Part shown: positions 26,489 to 37,425 of the stretch, in pieces
How positions within the stretch are numbered: position 1 is the first letter of the stretch
Layout of the letters: each line of letters begins with the position of its first letter
DNA from: Oscheius tipulae
Taxonomy: Eukaryota; Nematoda; Chromadorea; Rhabditida; Rhabditidae
Length of the DNA stretch: 64,000 bases
Direction: 5' to 3'
Assembly (NCBI GenBank): GCA_037178975.1
Contig: JASJZH010000002.1
Span: 5,693,501-5,757,500, forward strand
Notes under the pieces: generated by a model
What the model was told of the DNA's origin: nothing
What the model saw: only the letters and a program-made list of their open reading frames with translations
The model's database searches: none
Translations under genes and position numbers: made by a program

Positions 26489-26652
26489 TCTCTGTACAAA
26501 ATGAACATTCCTGGTCAGTCTTCTTATCTCTATAGCCCTGGCCACAACTAGGAAAAGATAAGAGTGTTTGAAATAAGTTTATGTACTAGCGGGAACACAG
26601 AGGCACTAATGAAGATCACAGATACAGCTTTTTTTTATATAAGGAATGTGTG

Positions 26653-29600
26653 TTAGACGGCGCTTTCTAGCTGGTACTTGGACTCGAGACGGTTGCGGAT
26701 ATTCGTACAAATCATATTGAGTGGATTGGCTGTCGAGCTCTCCATCTCGAGCACGTTACACAGAATCGCGTATCCCTGATTGTTGTAGAGTGCTTTGAGG
26801 CCGATTCCGGTCGAGGCCAGAGTTCCGATGCAGACAGCTGCCTAAACATACGAAGGTCTTGGCCACTCTATCTCTCTGACTCTCTGTCAGTCTGTCCCTC
26901 AACCTTATATCATTTCTTACTCACCTTATATCGTATCCTCCTACAGTATTCCATATGTACAGTATCGGTCACAGTGAGCATTTCCAGAAGAACAGAGACG
27001 GCTCCCTGAGCAACCAGAGCCTCCTCATAACGTCTGGCCGCTAGACGGGAGAAAATCGTAGCGATTTGCTCCTGCACAAAAATGGTAGAACAGTCTTGAC
27101 GATGGTAGGCTTGAATCAGTTTGGCAATCGTGTTTCTTCTGAAATTATCAGGAGTTTAGTGTTCGGTGAAAAGTTGAGAGATATGAGACTAAAAATTTGG
27201 TCATCCTCTTTCCTGACAAAAGATCTTAAAAGCGAAAGGAAAGAATCTACTTACTGATAGAGTGTCTCGACCGATCTTGGTTCATGAAGAGCTACATTTG
27301 AAATGGCAGCTGCTACAAGTAGCAACGACTCTCCGGTACTGCATTCGTCGATTAGATCTGAACTGACTTTACACAGCCGTTTCATGTTCTCTTACCTATC
27401 AACCGGATGAGAACTTTGTCAGCTTGATTTAGTTTGACAAAGGCATGCTGAGGATTCGTCAGCTGCGTCAAGACCCCAGCTGCCTCGATTGAACACGTCG
27501 TCGAGGCAGAGTTCAGTTGTTTTAGAACCACTTCGAGACCGCCGAGCTAAACTTACAGTATCTTTTGAACAGATACCACTCACCGAAAGCAATGTCAAGC
27601 AGCCTTTAGCCACTCCACATAGTACTGCCAGGGCACGGAGGATTAGACGTGTGCTGTCAATTCCAATTGAAGGACATTTGATCAGTTTGACCAGACTGCT
27701 AACTCCACTCCACTGAATGATTTCCAGGGAGAGTTCATCTCCGAACAGGGCCACATGGATGAGATGTTCGAGGGCGATGACCACGAGACGGTCTCGACTG
27801 CCACACTCACAGAGATACTTGCAGATTATCTAGAAGGCGAGAGTATGAGGAAGAAAGAGAAGTAGTAAGAGAGACAAGGGAGGCATAGATGCTGACAGAG
27901 ACACCATAAGAAGTTGGCAAAGGGACTGAACAGGATAGAAGAACGATAGAGACATGGTAATAGTGGATTGGAAGTACCAGGTCAACAGAGTGTTTCCATA
28001 GTAATTCGTTACACTGGACTCACCCTGGCAAAGAGTTGGAGGACCTGTTCCACTAGTTTCCTTACAATGATTGTAAAGTAACTGGTCACAGAAACGGAAT
28101 CGGAAGAGTTGAGATTCTGTATCGACTTCAGTTCTCCAACATGATGACGGACAGTTTCCAAGTCCTGAAGAAACATACTCACAGCTGATAAGTAAGGCTA
28201 CCTGTTTCGGGATATTATAAACACAGGGCGAACTTTCGACAATTTGTACAAACACGGCTGCTTTGGCAATGAGATCTCTGGAAGTGCTGGCAGAAGAATG
28301 ACTGCTCAGAAGGGAGTAGATGGCCGAGGATCTGACCAATATCTTTGATGTAACCTTCCTAAAAAGAATCTTACGTCCGTAGCACGTGATCCATCGTGCT
28401 GGCCATTCGAGGGTAGCTCGGAAGGCTCCGACACTGGAATGGGTGGTAGGGACTCGGCTCGCGGGCTGGCTCTTCTCTCGAGGAAGAGAAGGAGTTCTGG
28501 GAGGCCATTGCCATGTCGGCTAAAAGACAACATTGTTTGAGAAACTATTGACTTGCTATTAGGACACACATACGGCCGGTTACAGAAAGCAGCTAACCTG
28601 AACATTGACCTGAATCTACGGAAAGAGTGCTGTCGGAATGCATGCTCTTTGGAGAGGAGGATGGAGGGACTGGAGGCAGGGATCGGTCAGGATCTGGTCT
28701 GAAATCTTATGCATCGAAAGTATGTCTTTTTACCGAACAGAAATTGTTCAATATCTAGCAAAAGGTTAGCGCTCTGCACCCTTTCCCTTTTAAGAGTAAA
28801 AGGACCAAGATCTTGACGCAGTCGGTTATATACAGCTACGACTATACAAATCCAAACGTGACGCGTTCGATCCCGGAGCTTGACAAATGCTTTTGCCTGT
28901 CGATGAAACAATAAATTTGTCTGTTTTCACTACTTTCAAACGGAAGGATACGTACTGGACTCAAAGCTTCAGCTACGTAAGATAGATTCAGACGTACCTT
29001 CTCTGCTGTCTGGCCTTCTCTACGTCTTCCTGATTCACAGCAATCGTATGCCTCAATCCGGCCCTCTTCAAGACCTTCGAAGTACGAAAATCCAGCTGCT
29101 CGTATGCCGGAGGAGGAGGCTTTGCCAACGAGTTCTGTGATCCCGATATGCTGATCACGGTGGCTTGACTTTCTCGTCTGGGCCGGTAGCCGGGCGGCAC
29201 CCACTGAAAAAGAAGAGCATTGGCAAATTGGTGAGGGTTAGTTGGGTGAAAATATGACTGACAGCTGTCACAACGTGCACAATCTCAAAGTCGAGGGGGG
29301 AAGGAGGAACACACGTGGCTCCAATTTGCATGCTCGTAAAAGGGTGCTTGGACTGGGGCCACAGCTGTGGAAACACTGGGATTATAGTCAGTGAGTGTGG
29401 GGACAGAGCGATACTCACGTAGTTATTGTTCACGATGTCAGATTTCTGAGCCAGGGAGCCGGTCGACTGCGAGGAAGTGCCTGAAATTGGAGACTTGGGA
29501 CCAGAGAGGCTAATCAGCTGAAACCAATGGCGAATTTGAAGAACGGCGTTCCGCTCTCGAGCTATTCCCGAGAGAGTCACAAAACAATCTCTCGCAACAT

Positions 29601-31053
29601 TAGAGTCCCAGAAAAACAAACCTATTCGGTAGGGAACATCGACCGCCGCCTCGTTGAACTTGCAAGCCTCGATGAGGTCCAGTGTGGACACTGATGCAGC
29701 TGGGGACGGTTGGGATTGGGCTGCAAGGGAAGTGATTCTTATGGAAAGAAGTCTGCCTCACATATTGTCTCATTCCTGTTGTTTTTCAATCGGGCAATCC
29801 GTCTTTGAGGCTTGGGAGGAGGGACAAGATTGCCAGTTGAGGAGGATAGGACTTTGGGTCTGAAAATGTAAGTATAGAAAATTTTTGATTTTTCTATCAC
29901 GATTTTCTTCACTTTGATATGTCTCACCAGTACGATATTGTATGTTTTAAAAGGTGCTATTCTTGAAAAGAATTATGATTTTCCGAGGTGAACTTTCTTG
30001 ACAACTCCCAGAGTATCAGGCATGGGATCCCTGGTTTTGAATCTCATCGGGCTCGGTGCCTATTGGCTCAAAGGCACTGAGAAAGACCATGGAAGCGTAA
30101 GACTCATAAGTCAACGTCTTCTGACTTACCCAAAATGTGTCTTTATGTTCTGGGAAGAGACTATACCGGGTCGGTACGAGACGCATAGTTTTTGGCCTGA
30201 CCCTGTCATCCACAAGGTCCCCAAGATCAATTTTTACAAAGAAATAGTAAGAATCAAACCAAATAAAACTAACGGTTCTTCATCAGAAGAAGAGTTCATG
30301 ACGTCCATCCCAGACCAAAAATGACTATCTACTTGTTATTCATGAGAATAATTGGACTCTTTGAGTTTATGGGGATGAAAACAGTCAAATAAAAGAAGAC
30401 GGACCGAATGAGCTGAAAGGGAAGACCATGTTCCAACTGAATGGTGTGTCTATGGAGCCAGAGACCCAAGATGTCCTGCTCGGAGCTGGACGAAATCATG
30501 GTGGGAAAGAGGCTGTTGCTGCTGTCTTGTGACGCAGTCCTCATTGAGACAAATGTATTTGCGCGTTGCGACAGGAGGTGTTCCGTCAGCTGGCATCACC
30601 TTTCTTACAGGCCGAGAAAGAGCCAAAAGGCCCACGGGGAAACCCGATCTTCCGAAAGCAAAATGTGGCCTGCGGGGAACGGTGTCAAACACTCTCTTAC
30701 CTAGTCACAACAGAGACGAGTGGAGTCGGCTTTTGAGGGAGACAGCTGACCGAGGCGGAAAGATCAGCTCCCAGTAGGGACTTGCCATAGAGGATGATCT
30801 GACTCTCATGCTCTGTGACTAAGGCAAGATCGTCTAGCCATTGCTGGGTAGTTTCTTCCACGTTGTAGAGATGCGACTAAATTGGAAAGGTTTGAAGATT
30901 TCCGTGAATGAATTTCAATGTCGCCTTTGAATATCCTGTCGCTGTATCTCTGTCTTCCACTCCTTACAAAACTTGGCTTACCGTTGTATTGTTAGGGTCA
31001 AGGTATTCGTCGCTTTCCAAAGAGTCCCAGTAGCGGGCGAGGCCGAATGGCAT
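26653..31053 (-). CDS. INSC: Inscuteable homologue (spindle-orientation adaptor, LGN-binding motif + ARM repeats)
   Basis: The start exon 31053-30982 and exon 30876-30701 hold the LGN/GPR-binding segment (YNVEETTQQWLDDLALVTEHE), matching the INSC N-terminal motif. Then come exons 30324-30274, 30202-30130, 30059 to about 29985, 29859-29762, 29720-29419, 29364-29263, 29203-28998, 28698-28610, 28519-28375, 28331-28202, 28164-28024, 27829-27584, 27546-27396, 27357-27255, 27138-26925 and 26841-26653. The C-terminal half is armadillo-like, with SIEAAGVLTQLT, LLLVAAAISNVALHEP and RALAVLCGVAKG as in INSC. INSC links Par3 to LGN and orients the mitotic spindle. The middle (about 29.0-29.9 kb) has Pro/Ser-rich linkers and a folded-looking segment (YRIGLFFWDSNVARDCFV) not known from vertebrate INSC. 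The join between 29985 and 29859 is not solved. Confidence 0.75.
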
Positions 31054-33365
31054 CTCTCACATGAGCTGCAAATCGAAAAAGTATGAAAAGTAAAAGTAAA
31101 AAGCTCGTAAAGAGGAAGAGGAGAGTCTGGCGGCTCTTTTGAGCTCCAGAAAGAAGTAAATATGGACAGGGAACACGGGGGAAATTGACCCAAAGAAAAG
31201 GTTAGGGTACCCCTCGGGGTCTAATTGGATCCATTCACACCTACGGATAACAGAAACTGATCGGAGGAAGAGATCGGACTGAGAGAGTGATAGCGGATGA
31301 GAGCGCACAGAGAGATGATCGACGATTCGAAGGAAGGACCGATGATAACGGGTTGGATACATGCGTAAGGAAGAATAACACACAATTCCTTCAAGGGGGA
31401 ACAGACTGTCAAGAGAATCTTGGAGTTTTCGTTACTGTTCCACTTTGTAGAGGAGAGTATCTCTACCGCATCCATCCTCGTCATGTCTGGCATCGTTTTG
31501 ATTTTTGGAATGTGTAGAATTCTCGGGTAACCGATTTGGTGGTACTATGACTCAAAAGACAATTTGTATTATAATTTGAATGGGTCAGCTCACAATTTGC
31601 TTTTAAACACAGTCAGTCTGCTAATTTGTCAGGTCTGTCATGTTATGTCAGCAATTCGTCAACTTTGACACGGCCAAAAGTACGTCAATATGTGGAAAGT
31701 CATGCGAGCTATGAATTCTGTAAGCCAGTAAGAAGGTGATAAAGAAGAAAGACTTTCATTCACAGCTTTGTAGATCATTCGGAAGTAAATTTTGTTTCTT
31801 GACTAGCATCTCAAGCCAAAAGTCTGTTGCATGTGGTTCCTCGTTAGCGAGACGGACCGTCGTAAAAAGGTGATCTATAGCATCGCTTCACACCTTTCAC
31901 ACCTCTGACATTAATCAGCGGAAACATAGCAAGAAAAAAAGCAGCTTGGCGACTTTAAATGGAAGGACTTGAAGAGGAACACTAGTGTTCATTCAAGTAA
32001 GGAAGAGAGAGGGGAAATCTGATTGGCTGAGGGTTGTCTCGGAGGAAGGGAAGACGACAGCGGTCTCGTTGGCCATCGAAACCAGAAGTGTCTAAGCTGT
32101 GGGAGCAGGACAAAAGAAGGCTTTGATGTCTGCACCGGTGGGGGCAAATAATGCAATTAATTGTGGAAGCGGCAGAGAGCCAGTTGTCGCGTCTTGATTT
32201 CCCACCCACAAAAAACAATTGTGACCGAGAAGCTAGTCCGATCGGGGTGAGGAGAGTCACGACTTGAAAAAAAAAATACATGCTTAGATAGTGTTCAACA
32301 GGTAGAGTATCTCGAGAAACTGAGAGACAGGTACAGAGAGACCATGACCCTAGTAGTATGTCAATTTTGTGAAGAGAGGGAAACATAGAGACAGAGAGAA
32401 GGACAGCGAAAATCGGAATATTTTGGTAGCGTGGGACAGGTGGAAAAAGGCAACATAAGTTAGAGGACAGGCTGATAGAGACGTGGCTCAAGGAAGACAT
32501 AAGTAGGTGGTCAAGAAGATCCAAAATTTTTCCGAAAGGCGGAAGGCAAGATGTCAGTTAAAGAAAAGAAAGTGTCACATCGTTTGGAAGAAAAATTGTC
32601 TTTTGCAAGATTTCAACTAAATCTCCTGGTAGGACGGCTCTCCACAAAAGACGGTTTCAATTACGAAGCAATTAAACTTGAAAAAGATCTTCTCAAAGTT
32701 CCTCCTCTCACTATCACTTTCGCGCTAATGTATGTACAAGGTGTCAGGACTATAGTGCCAAAATGTTTGCTAAGACCCTCTAGCTACCGCGCGAGCTAAA
32801 ATCAAGCCCATACAATAGGTCTGTTGAATGGAGGGACACAAATTGGAGCGGAAGAGACTAATGAACGAGCTGGTTTTTGGCAGAGAGCGAGATGAGAGGA
32901 CGAAATGACTTGGAAAACAAAAACGATCTCTCTGGGGTCGCGGATGAAATATGAGTGGGAGAACAGCTGAGACTTTTTGAGAAGAAGTTGGGGGGGAAAT
33001 GCTATAAATAAGGGCCGTGGTTGATAGTCCAGGTCTGTCAGCGGTCAGAGGATTCGATCCATCAAAAAAAAAGCCACAGCACTCTCTCACTCGGCATCGA
33101 TCTTTCGTGAGCAGGAGCACGTGATTGTGATCTTAGACAGGACGAGTTGTTTGGGTCAAAGAGGAAGAAGGCTAGCTGACACTGAGAGGTAGATTGTAAT
33201 GGGCGAGAGAGGACACGACACTCGAGACGACAGACATTTGCATAGGACAACAAAGTGTTCGGGACGAGGGGGATAAGTGGCCCTGATAGTTTGGGAGGAG
33301 ACAGTGTACTATTTGTAGGACGAAAAGAGGAAATTCAGAAAGAGAGTCATTAGAGAGATACCAAG
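31054..33365. other. Intergenic, upstream of the Inscuteable homologue
   Basis: No supported gene in 2.3 kb. Loose GAGAGACAG-type words recur (about 31.3-32.5 kb). A TATAAATA occurs at about 33003. A possible short exon at 32551-32640 (MSVKEKKVSHRLEEKL..., + strand) reads well but has no partner. Most of the stretch is probably regulatory sequence for the genes on both sides. Confidence 0.4.
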
Positions 33366-33625
33366 TTTCATGACTATTCCCACCGCTCTTATCTCTACCT
33401 CTGTTCCAAGCTCTTAATGTCTATGCCTTCCTGATGATGTTCACTGCTCTCTGTGCTGTGAGCATCGTCTACTTGTACATGAACCTTCCGGAAACGAAGG
33501 ACAAAGAATTTCATGAGATTGTCGACGAGCTCCGAAAAGTGAAGACAAGAAAATACAGTTACAGATGGTCTCTGCATGGAATAAATAGTTCAAACTTGGC
33601 GGAAAAAGGAAAACTTTTGTAGATT
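33366..33625 (+). pseudogene. Inverted partial copy of the 3' end of sugar transporter A
   Basis: The + strand encodes VYAFLMMFTALCAVSIVYLY, then NLPETKDKEFHEIVDELRK, nearly the same as the last exon of the transporter at 34301-36580 on the minus strand (NLPETKGKEVHEIVDEL). Similarity continues past the transporter's stop into its 3' UTR (AAATAGTTCAAA-TTGGCG in both), so this is a DNA-level duplication, not a spliced cDNA copy. No start codon, no upstream exons and a diverged frame end (RKYSYRWSLHG) indicate a dead fragment. The two copies face each other about 0.65 kb apart. Confidence 0.8.
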
Positions 33626-34300
33626 ACTTGTAACTTCATTGCTGGTTCGCCAAGAGAATATCAGATGTAGCACGGACTATTACTATCAATTGGCTCGAAT
33701 GTATCAGCTTCAGCTCCACATGCAGTCTGCTCCGAATTATCCATGCTATTCCAGTAGTGACAACCTGATTTTGAGGAGACAGAAAATAGTCTCCCAAGTC
33801 ACTTGCTTAAGTTATTGTTTATTTTGTAAGTGCAAGACAGTCTCTAATATCTAAACTAATGAGACATCTAAACTACGTTGACACTACCCGTCTCTAATAT
33901 GCGGTCTGCTCGTTATTCCGAAGAGGTCCCTACAGAAGCCCAAATCTACTCTCGGACTAAAAATTGCAGTTTTCAGATCTGGGTTGCTTGGGACCAGATC
34001 CTAGTCAAGGTGGCAGAGAAAGAGTGGAGTTTACTAGTGCAAAAGTGGCGACAAAGTTTGGAAAAGTAGGACGTCTGCTTCTACTCACCTGGTAGGGTAG
34101 AAGCAGACGACCCAGACGGCAGCACAATGGAGCAGTGGTCGTTGCTCTGCTGACTGGAGAAGCGATTCGAGGGTAGATTACTCTCGAAAAGTTATGGCAA
34201 TTTACTCCAGAGTATCAGAACGCGGAAGAACTAGTTTCTTGATGTAATGAAGTTACAAGTGCTCTAACAAAAGGTTTTTTTGACGCCAAATTTGAACTAT
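33626..34300. other. Spacer of the inverted duplication
   Basis: This lies between the two arms of the inverted duplication. It has no supported coding sequence and would form the loop if a transcript crossed both arms. Confidence 0.4.
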
Positions 34301-36580
34301 TTACTTCATGCAGAGATCGTCTGTAACTATTTTCTTGTTCTTGTTCTCTCTTCGGAGCTCGTCGACAATCTCATGAACCTCTTTGCCCTTCGTTTCCGGT
34401 AGGTTCATGTACAAGTAGACGATGCTCACAGCACAAGGAGCAGTGAACAGGATCAGGAAGGCGTAGACATCAAGGGCTTGGAACAGAGGCAAGGTCGCGA
34501 AGGTGACTATCACGACGGAGATCGTGTTGAGAGCATAGGAAATGGCCTGAACTTGGCTACGATGTCGTTGTGGGACCAGTTCGGAGGAGAGGAACCAAGC
34601 CACATTCCCGATTCCTGTTCTGAAAGTTCTGACTCTTGAATCAAAACATGTAACAAACCCGAAAGTCAACCCGTGACCTACTAGAGCCATCAGACATCCG
34701 TACTTGACCCAGTCAAAGTGAGGCTGGAGCAGGGCACAAACCACGTAGGCAACTATGATCAGGTTGTTGGCCGTGGAGAAGAAGAGAAGCAGGGGACGAC
34801 GCCCGACCTTTTCGACCAGAAAATAGCCGATGAAGGTGCCGATCATGAAGGCAAAGGTCATGAAACTGCTGCTCCAGGCGGCTAAGGAACTTCCCAGGTT
34901 AACTCGTTGGAGGAAGTAGGTAGAAAGAAGCAGTAGCGACCAGTCGGCTACTGTCAGCTGAATGAAGTACGTTGAGATAAAGTAATAGAGTCAGAGAAGC
35001 AGAAAAACAGTGTCTGTTGTTCTGTCGGTTTGTCCCCAATCTAGAAATAAAATAAAAAGAAATGTTCGCGTCGGCGGGGTTAGGCCAGGCCAGGTCTGTG
35101 ATTCCTGGCGATAGTAAATCTGGTCTATGCACAGAGTTTGATAGACTTACCTGCAATGCACAGCAAGCCAGAAAAAGTCCTTTCCTCAGGTACGCCGTGC
35201 TGAAGATCTCCTTAGCCACAGCAATAGCCGAGTCCTCTTCTTTCTCTCCCGCTGCTTCCTAAGCCTTTATCGACAGTGAACAGAAATGACTACCATTGAC
35301 ATCTCCTCCAGTATTATCTCCGTATTAACCTCGTTTCCGTGGTAGTACTTAACAGACTTGGCAGCAGCATCCTGATCCTTCTTGGTCAGTAACAGATACT
35401 TTGGAGTCTCGGGAATGAAGAACAGAAAGAGGAAGAAGACGACACAGAACGGAATGGTCATACTCAGGAAGTAGGCCAGGTGTTTTCCAAGGATTTCCGG
35501 TGTCCCCAGAATACATGTGACTACGCACATCACAGCGAAGGCGACCTCACTCAGACTAGAAAATGCTCCTCTGCTCTTGGTCGGGGAACATTCCTAGACT
35601 ATTTTGTGTGATAGTAGTCCGTTCTTTACCTGGAGATACAGTATGTGAGATTGGAAAGAGATCGCCGTGGCGGTCGAGGTCAGTAAGCGGGCTGTGAAGA
35701 GCAGTGGCGGCTGGTAGAAAACAATGCTGAGGTAACGAAGAATAGCTCCAATAAGTGTGCCGCCATTGCCGACAATGAAACCCACTGGAATCATCTGCTT
35801 GGATTATAAAAAGTCAAAGAAAGGCCTTTCATTGAGCCGTGCACATTCAGGGCAAAGATTTGTTAGAGCGACTTTGCAAAGTATTTTTGAGGTCAGTCTT
35901 TCATTTTTAAACCTTGCAATGTTGAATGTAGAATTCTTTTTTTATAGCTTTGATCATAGTAGAATATCGTTTTCCTCGAAAGCTGAAGACTTAACACAAT
36001 ATGGGACATGACTCTCCTCAAGCGAACCGAAGTCGCTAGAGGGTCTCTGTGGTTCGGGCTCGTAAACAATTGTACTAGGATCTACCTAGTACATCGAAAT
36101 GTTTGAAACTGCTCCAACAGAAGATATCAGACCCACCTTTCCTTCCGTAGCGGTCATTGAAAAGCGGACTGAGCCACGTCCCGAGGAAGAAACCGACAAA
36201 CCTGAATATTGTTTAATTTATATCTCATGTAAAAACAGTAAAATAAAGGAAGGCACCCCAAAATAATTTTTGCAGTCAATTTCAAGTAAATCTGGTCAAT
36301 TCCACCGGCCGGTTCCAACTGCAACATATATATTCCTGATGTGAGTTACCATATATTACAAATAAAATTCCAGACGATATTGTAGGTGCTTTCAGTGAAC
36401 TCTCGACCGTCTCTCCTCCAGGACTCGTTCAGGTACACCTATGAAATGATTATGAATTAACTGTTAACTCACCTGAAACTCGTCCACAGGGGTGTTGAGA
36501 AATGTACTCGAGTACCCGTAGTCAAAATTACATGCCATCGCGATTGTGGAGAAGATGAAGAGCTGCCAGGCGAGACCCAT
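34301..36580 (-). CDS. GLUT-type facilitative sugar transporter A (MFS, 12 membrane segments)
   Basis: Eight exons (36580-36473, 36438-36350, 36201-36137, 35784-35630, 35593-35294, 35258-35151, 34957-34659, 34619-34301) total 1443 nt, 480 residues. The start MGLAWQLFIFSTIAMACNFDYGYSSTFLNTP is the first membrane helix plus an extracellular Asn-containing loop, as in nematode GLUT-like proteins. MFS sugar-porter motifs are FNDRYGRK (loop 2-3), FIPETPKYLL (after helix 6), EKVGRRPLL (loop 8-9) and NLPETKGKEVHEIV (C-terminal). Hydrophobic segments match 12 helices. It probably moves a hexose or related solute across the plasma membrane; the substrate cannot be read from the sequence. Exon borders match those of transporter B almost one for one. 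Confidence 0.88.
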
Positions 36581-37425
36581 TTCTGGAGCAAAGATTGGTC
36601 AGGATGCTGTTTACGAAGAAGGAAGGGATGGTAAGAATCAAGAGGTCAAAAAAAACCCAGCAAAGTGTAGTCAAATGGTAGTCAAGAAACACAATATGAT
36701 CTGGGGATTTAATCCTTGGAAACTAGATATCTTGACACTATCTTCATAAACAAGAGTACGCCTGCACCGACTGGTCACTTTTGATTTCGTCTATCTATCG
36801 ACTCGAGTAAAAAAAAACACAAGGAGAAGCGGAATATATAGTAACTGCAAAAGAGCATCGAATTGTTCAAATCCGATGGCTTAGGGCCGAACTATAAATA
36901 GAGGACGCTGAGTGGGCGAGGGTTTAAACAGTCACTTGGTGTAATGGTTTTTTGGAGACAGTTTCTTATGCACAGTTGTTTTTATACAAAGCCCAAAACG
37001 AAATATTTTTCCTGTTTGGTGCTTGTCGGACATGCAATAACTTAGAAAATAACATCCCTTTTTATATCAATTTTTCGAGCCACATGGCCGTTTTCTAGCT
37101 TGCAAATGTTCAACAAACACGCTAAGATCAAAAACTGAGCTTGGGAAAAGATTTTACGGATGCCAGCCAGCTGTGTTTCGGAGTGTGAATGGGACGTAAG
37201 TTCGTGTAAGAAGAGAAGAGAAAAAAAATGGTCGATGATTAAAAGGATCTAAACTGATTGAAGAACATTACTGAAAGAGTTGACAAAAGGACGAAAAAGT
37301 CCAAGGACAAAGATAGTATTTTACGCGCCTCTCGATCAGACTGTACCCCTGACAAGCCGCTGGTGATGGATCACCACACTTTTTTCTCGTTCTTCTCTCG
37401 GACACGCTCTTTATTACAAGCAATA
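36581..37425. other. Spacer between the tandem sugar transporters
   Basis: This holds the promoter side of transporter A and the 3' side of transporter B. A TATAAATA occurs on the + strand at about 36892, the wrong direction for transporter A if read strictly. No gene is supported. Confidence 0.35.

Noticed and set aside
29155-29691. Long minus-strand open frame running to 29155
   Set aside because: Only its upstream part (to 29419) is exon; beyond that it continues through a GTGAGT donor into the intron.
36305-36349. Possible extra exon in transporter A after exon 2 (TTGGAACCGG...)
   Set aside because: The paralogue B joins exon 2 directly to the FVGFF exon, and skipping this stretch keeps the frame.
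36885-36905. TATAAATA as promoter of transporter A
   Set aside because: It lies on the opposite strand sense and about 310 nt from the start; no way to support its use.
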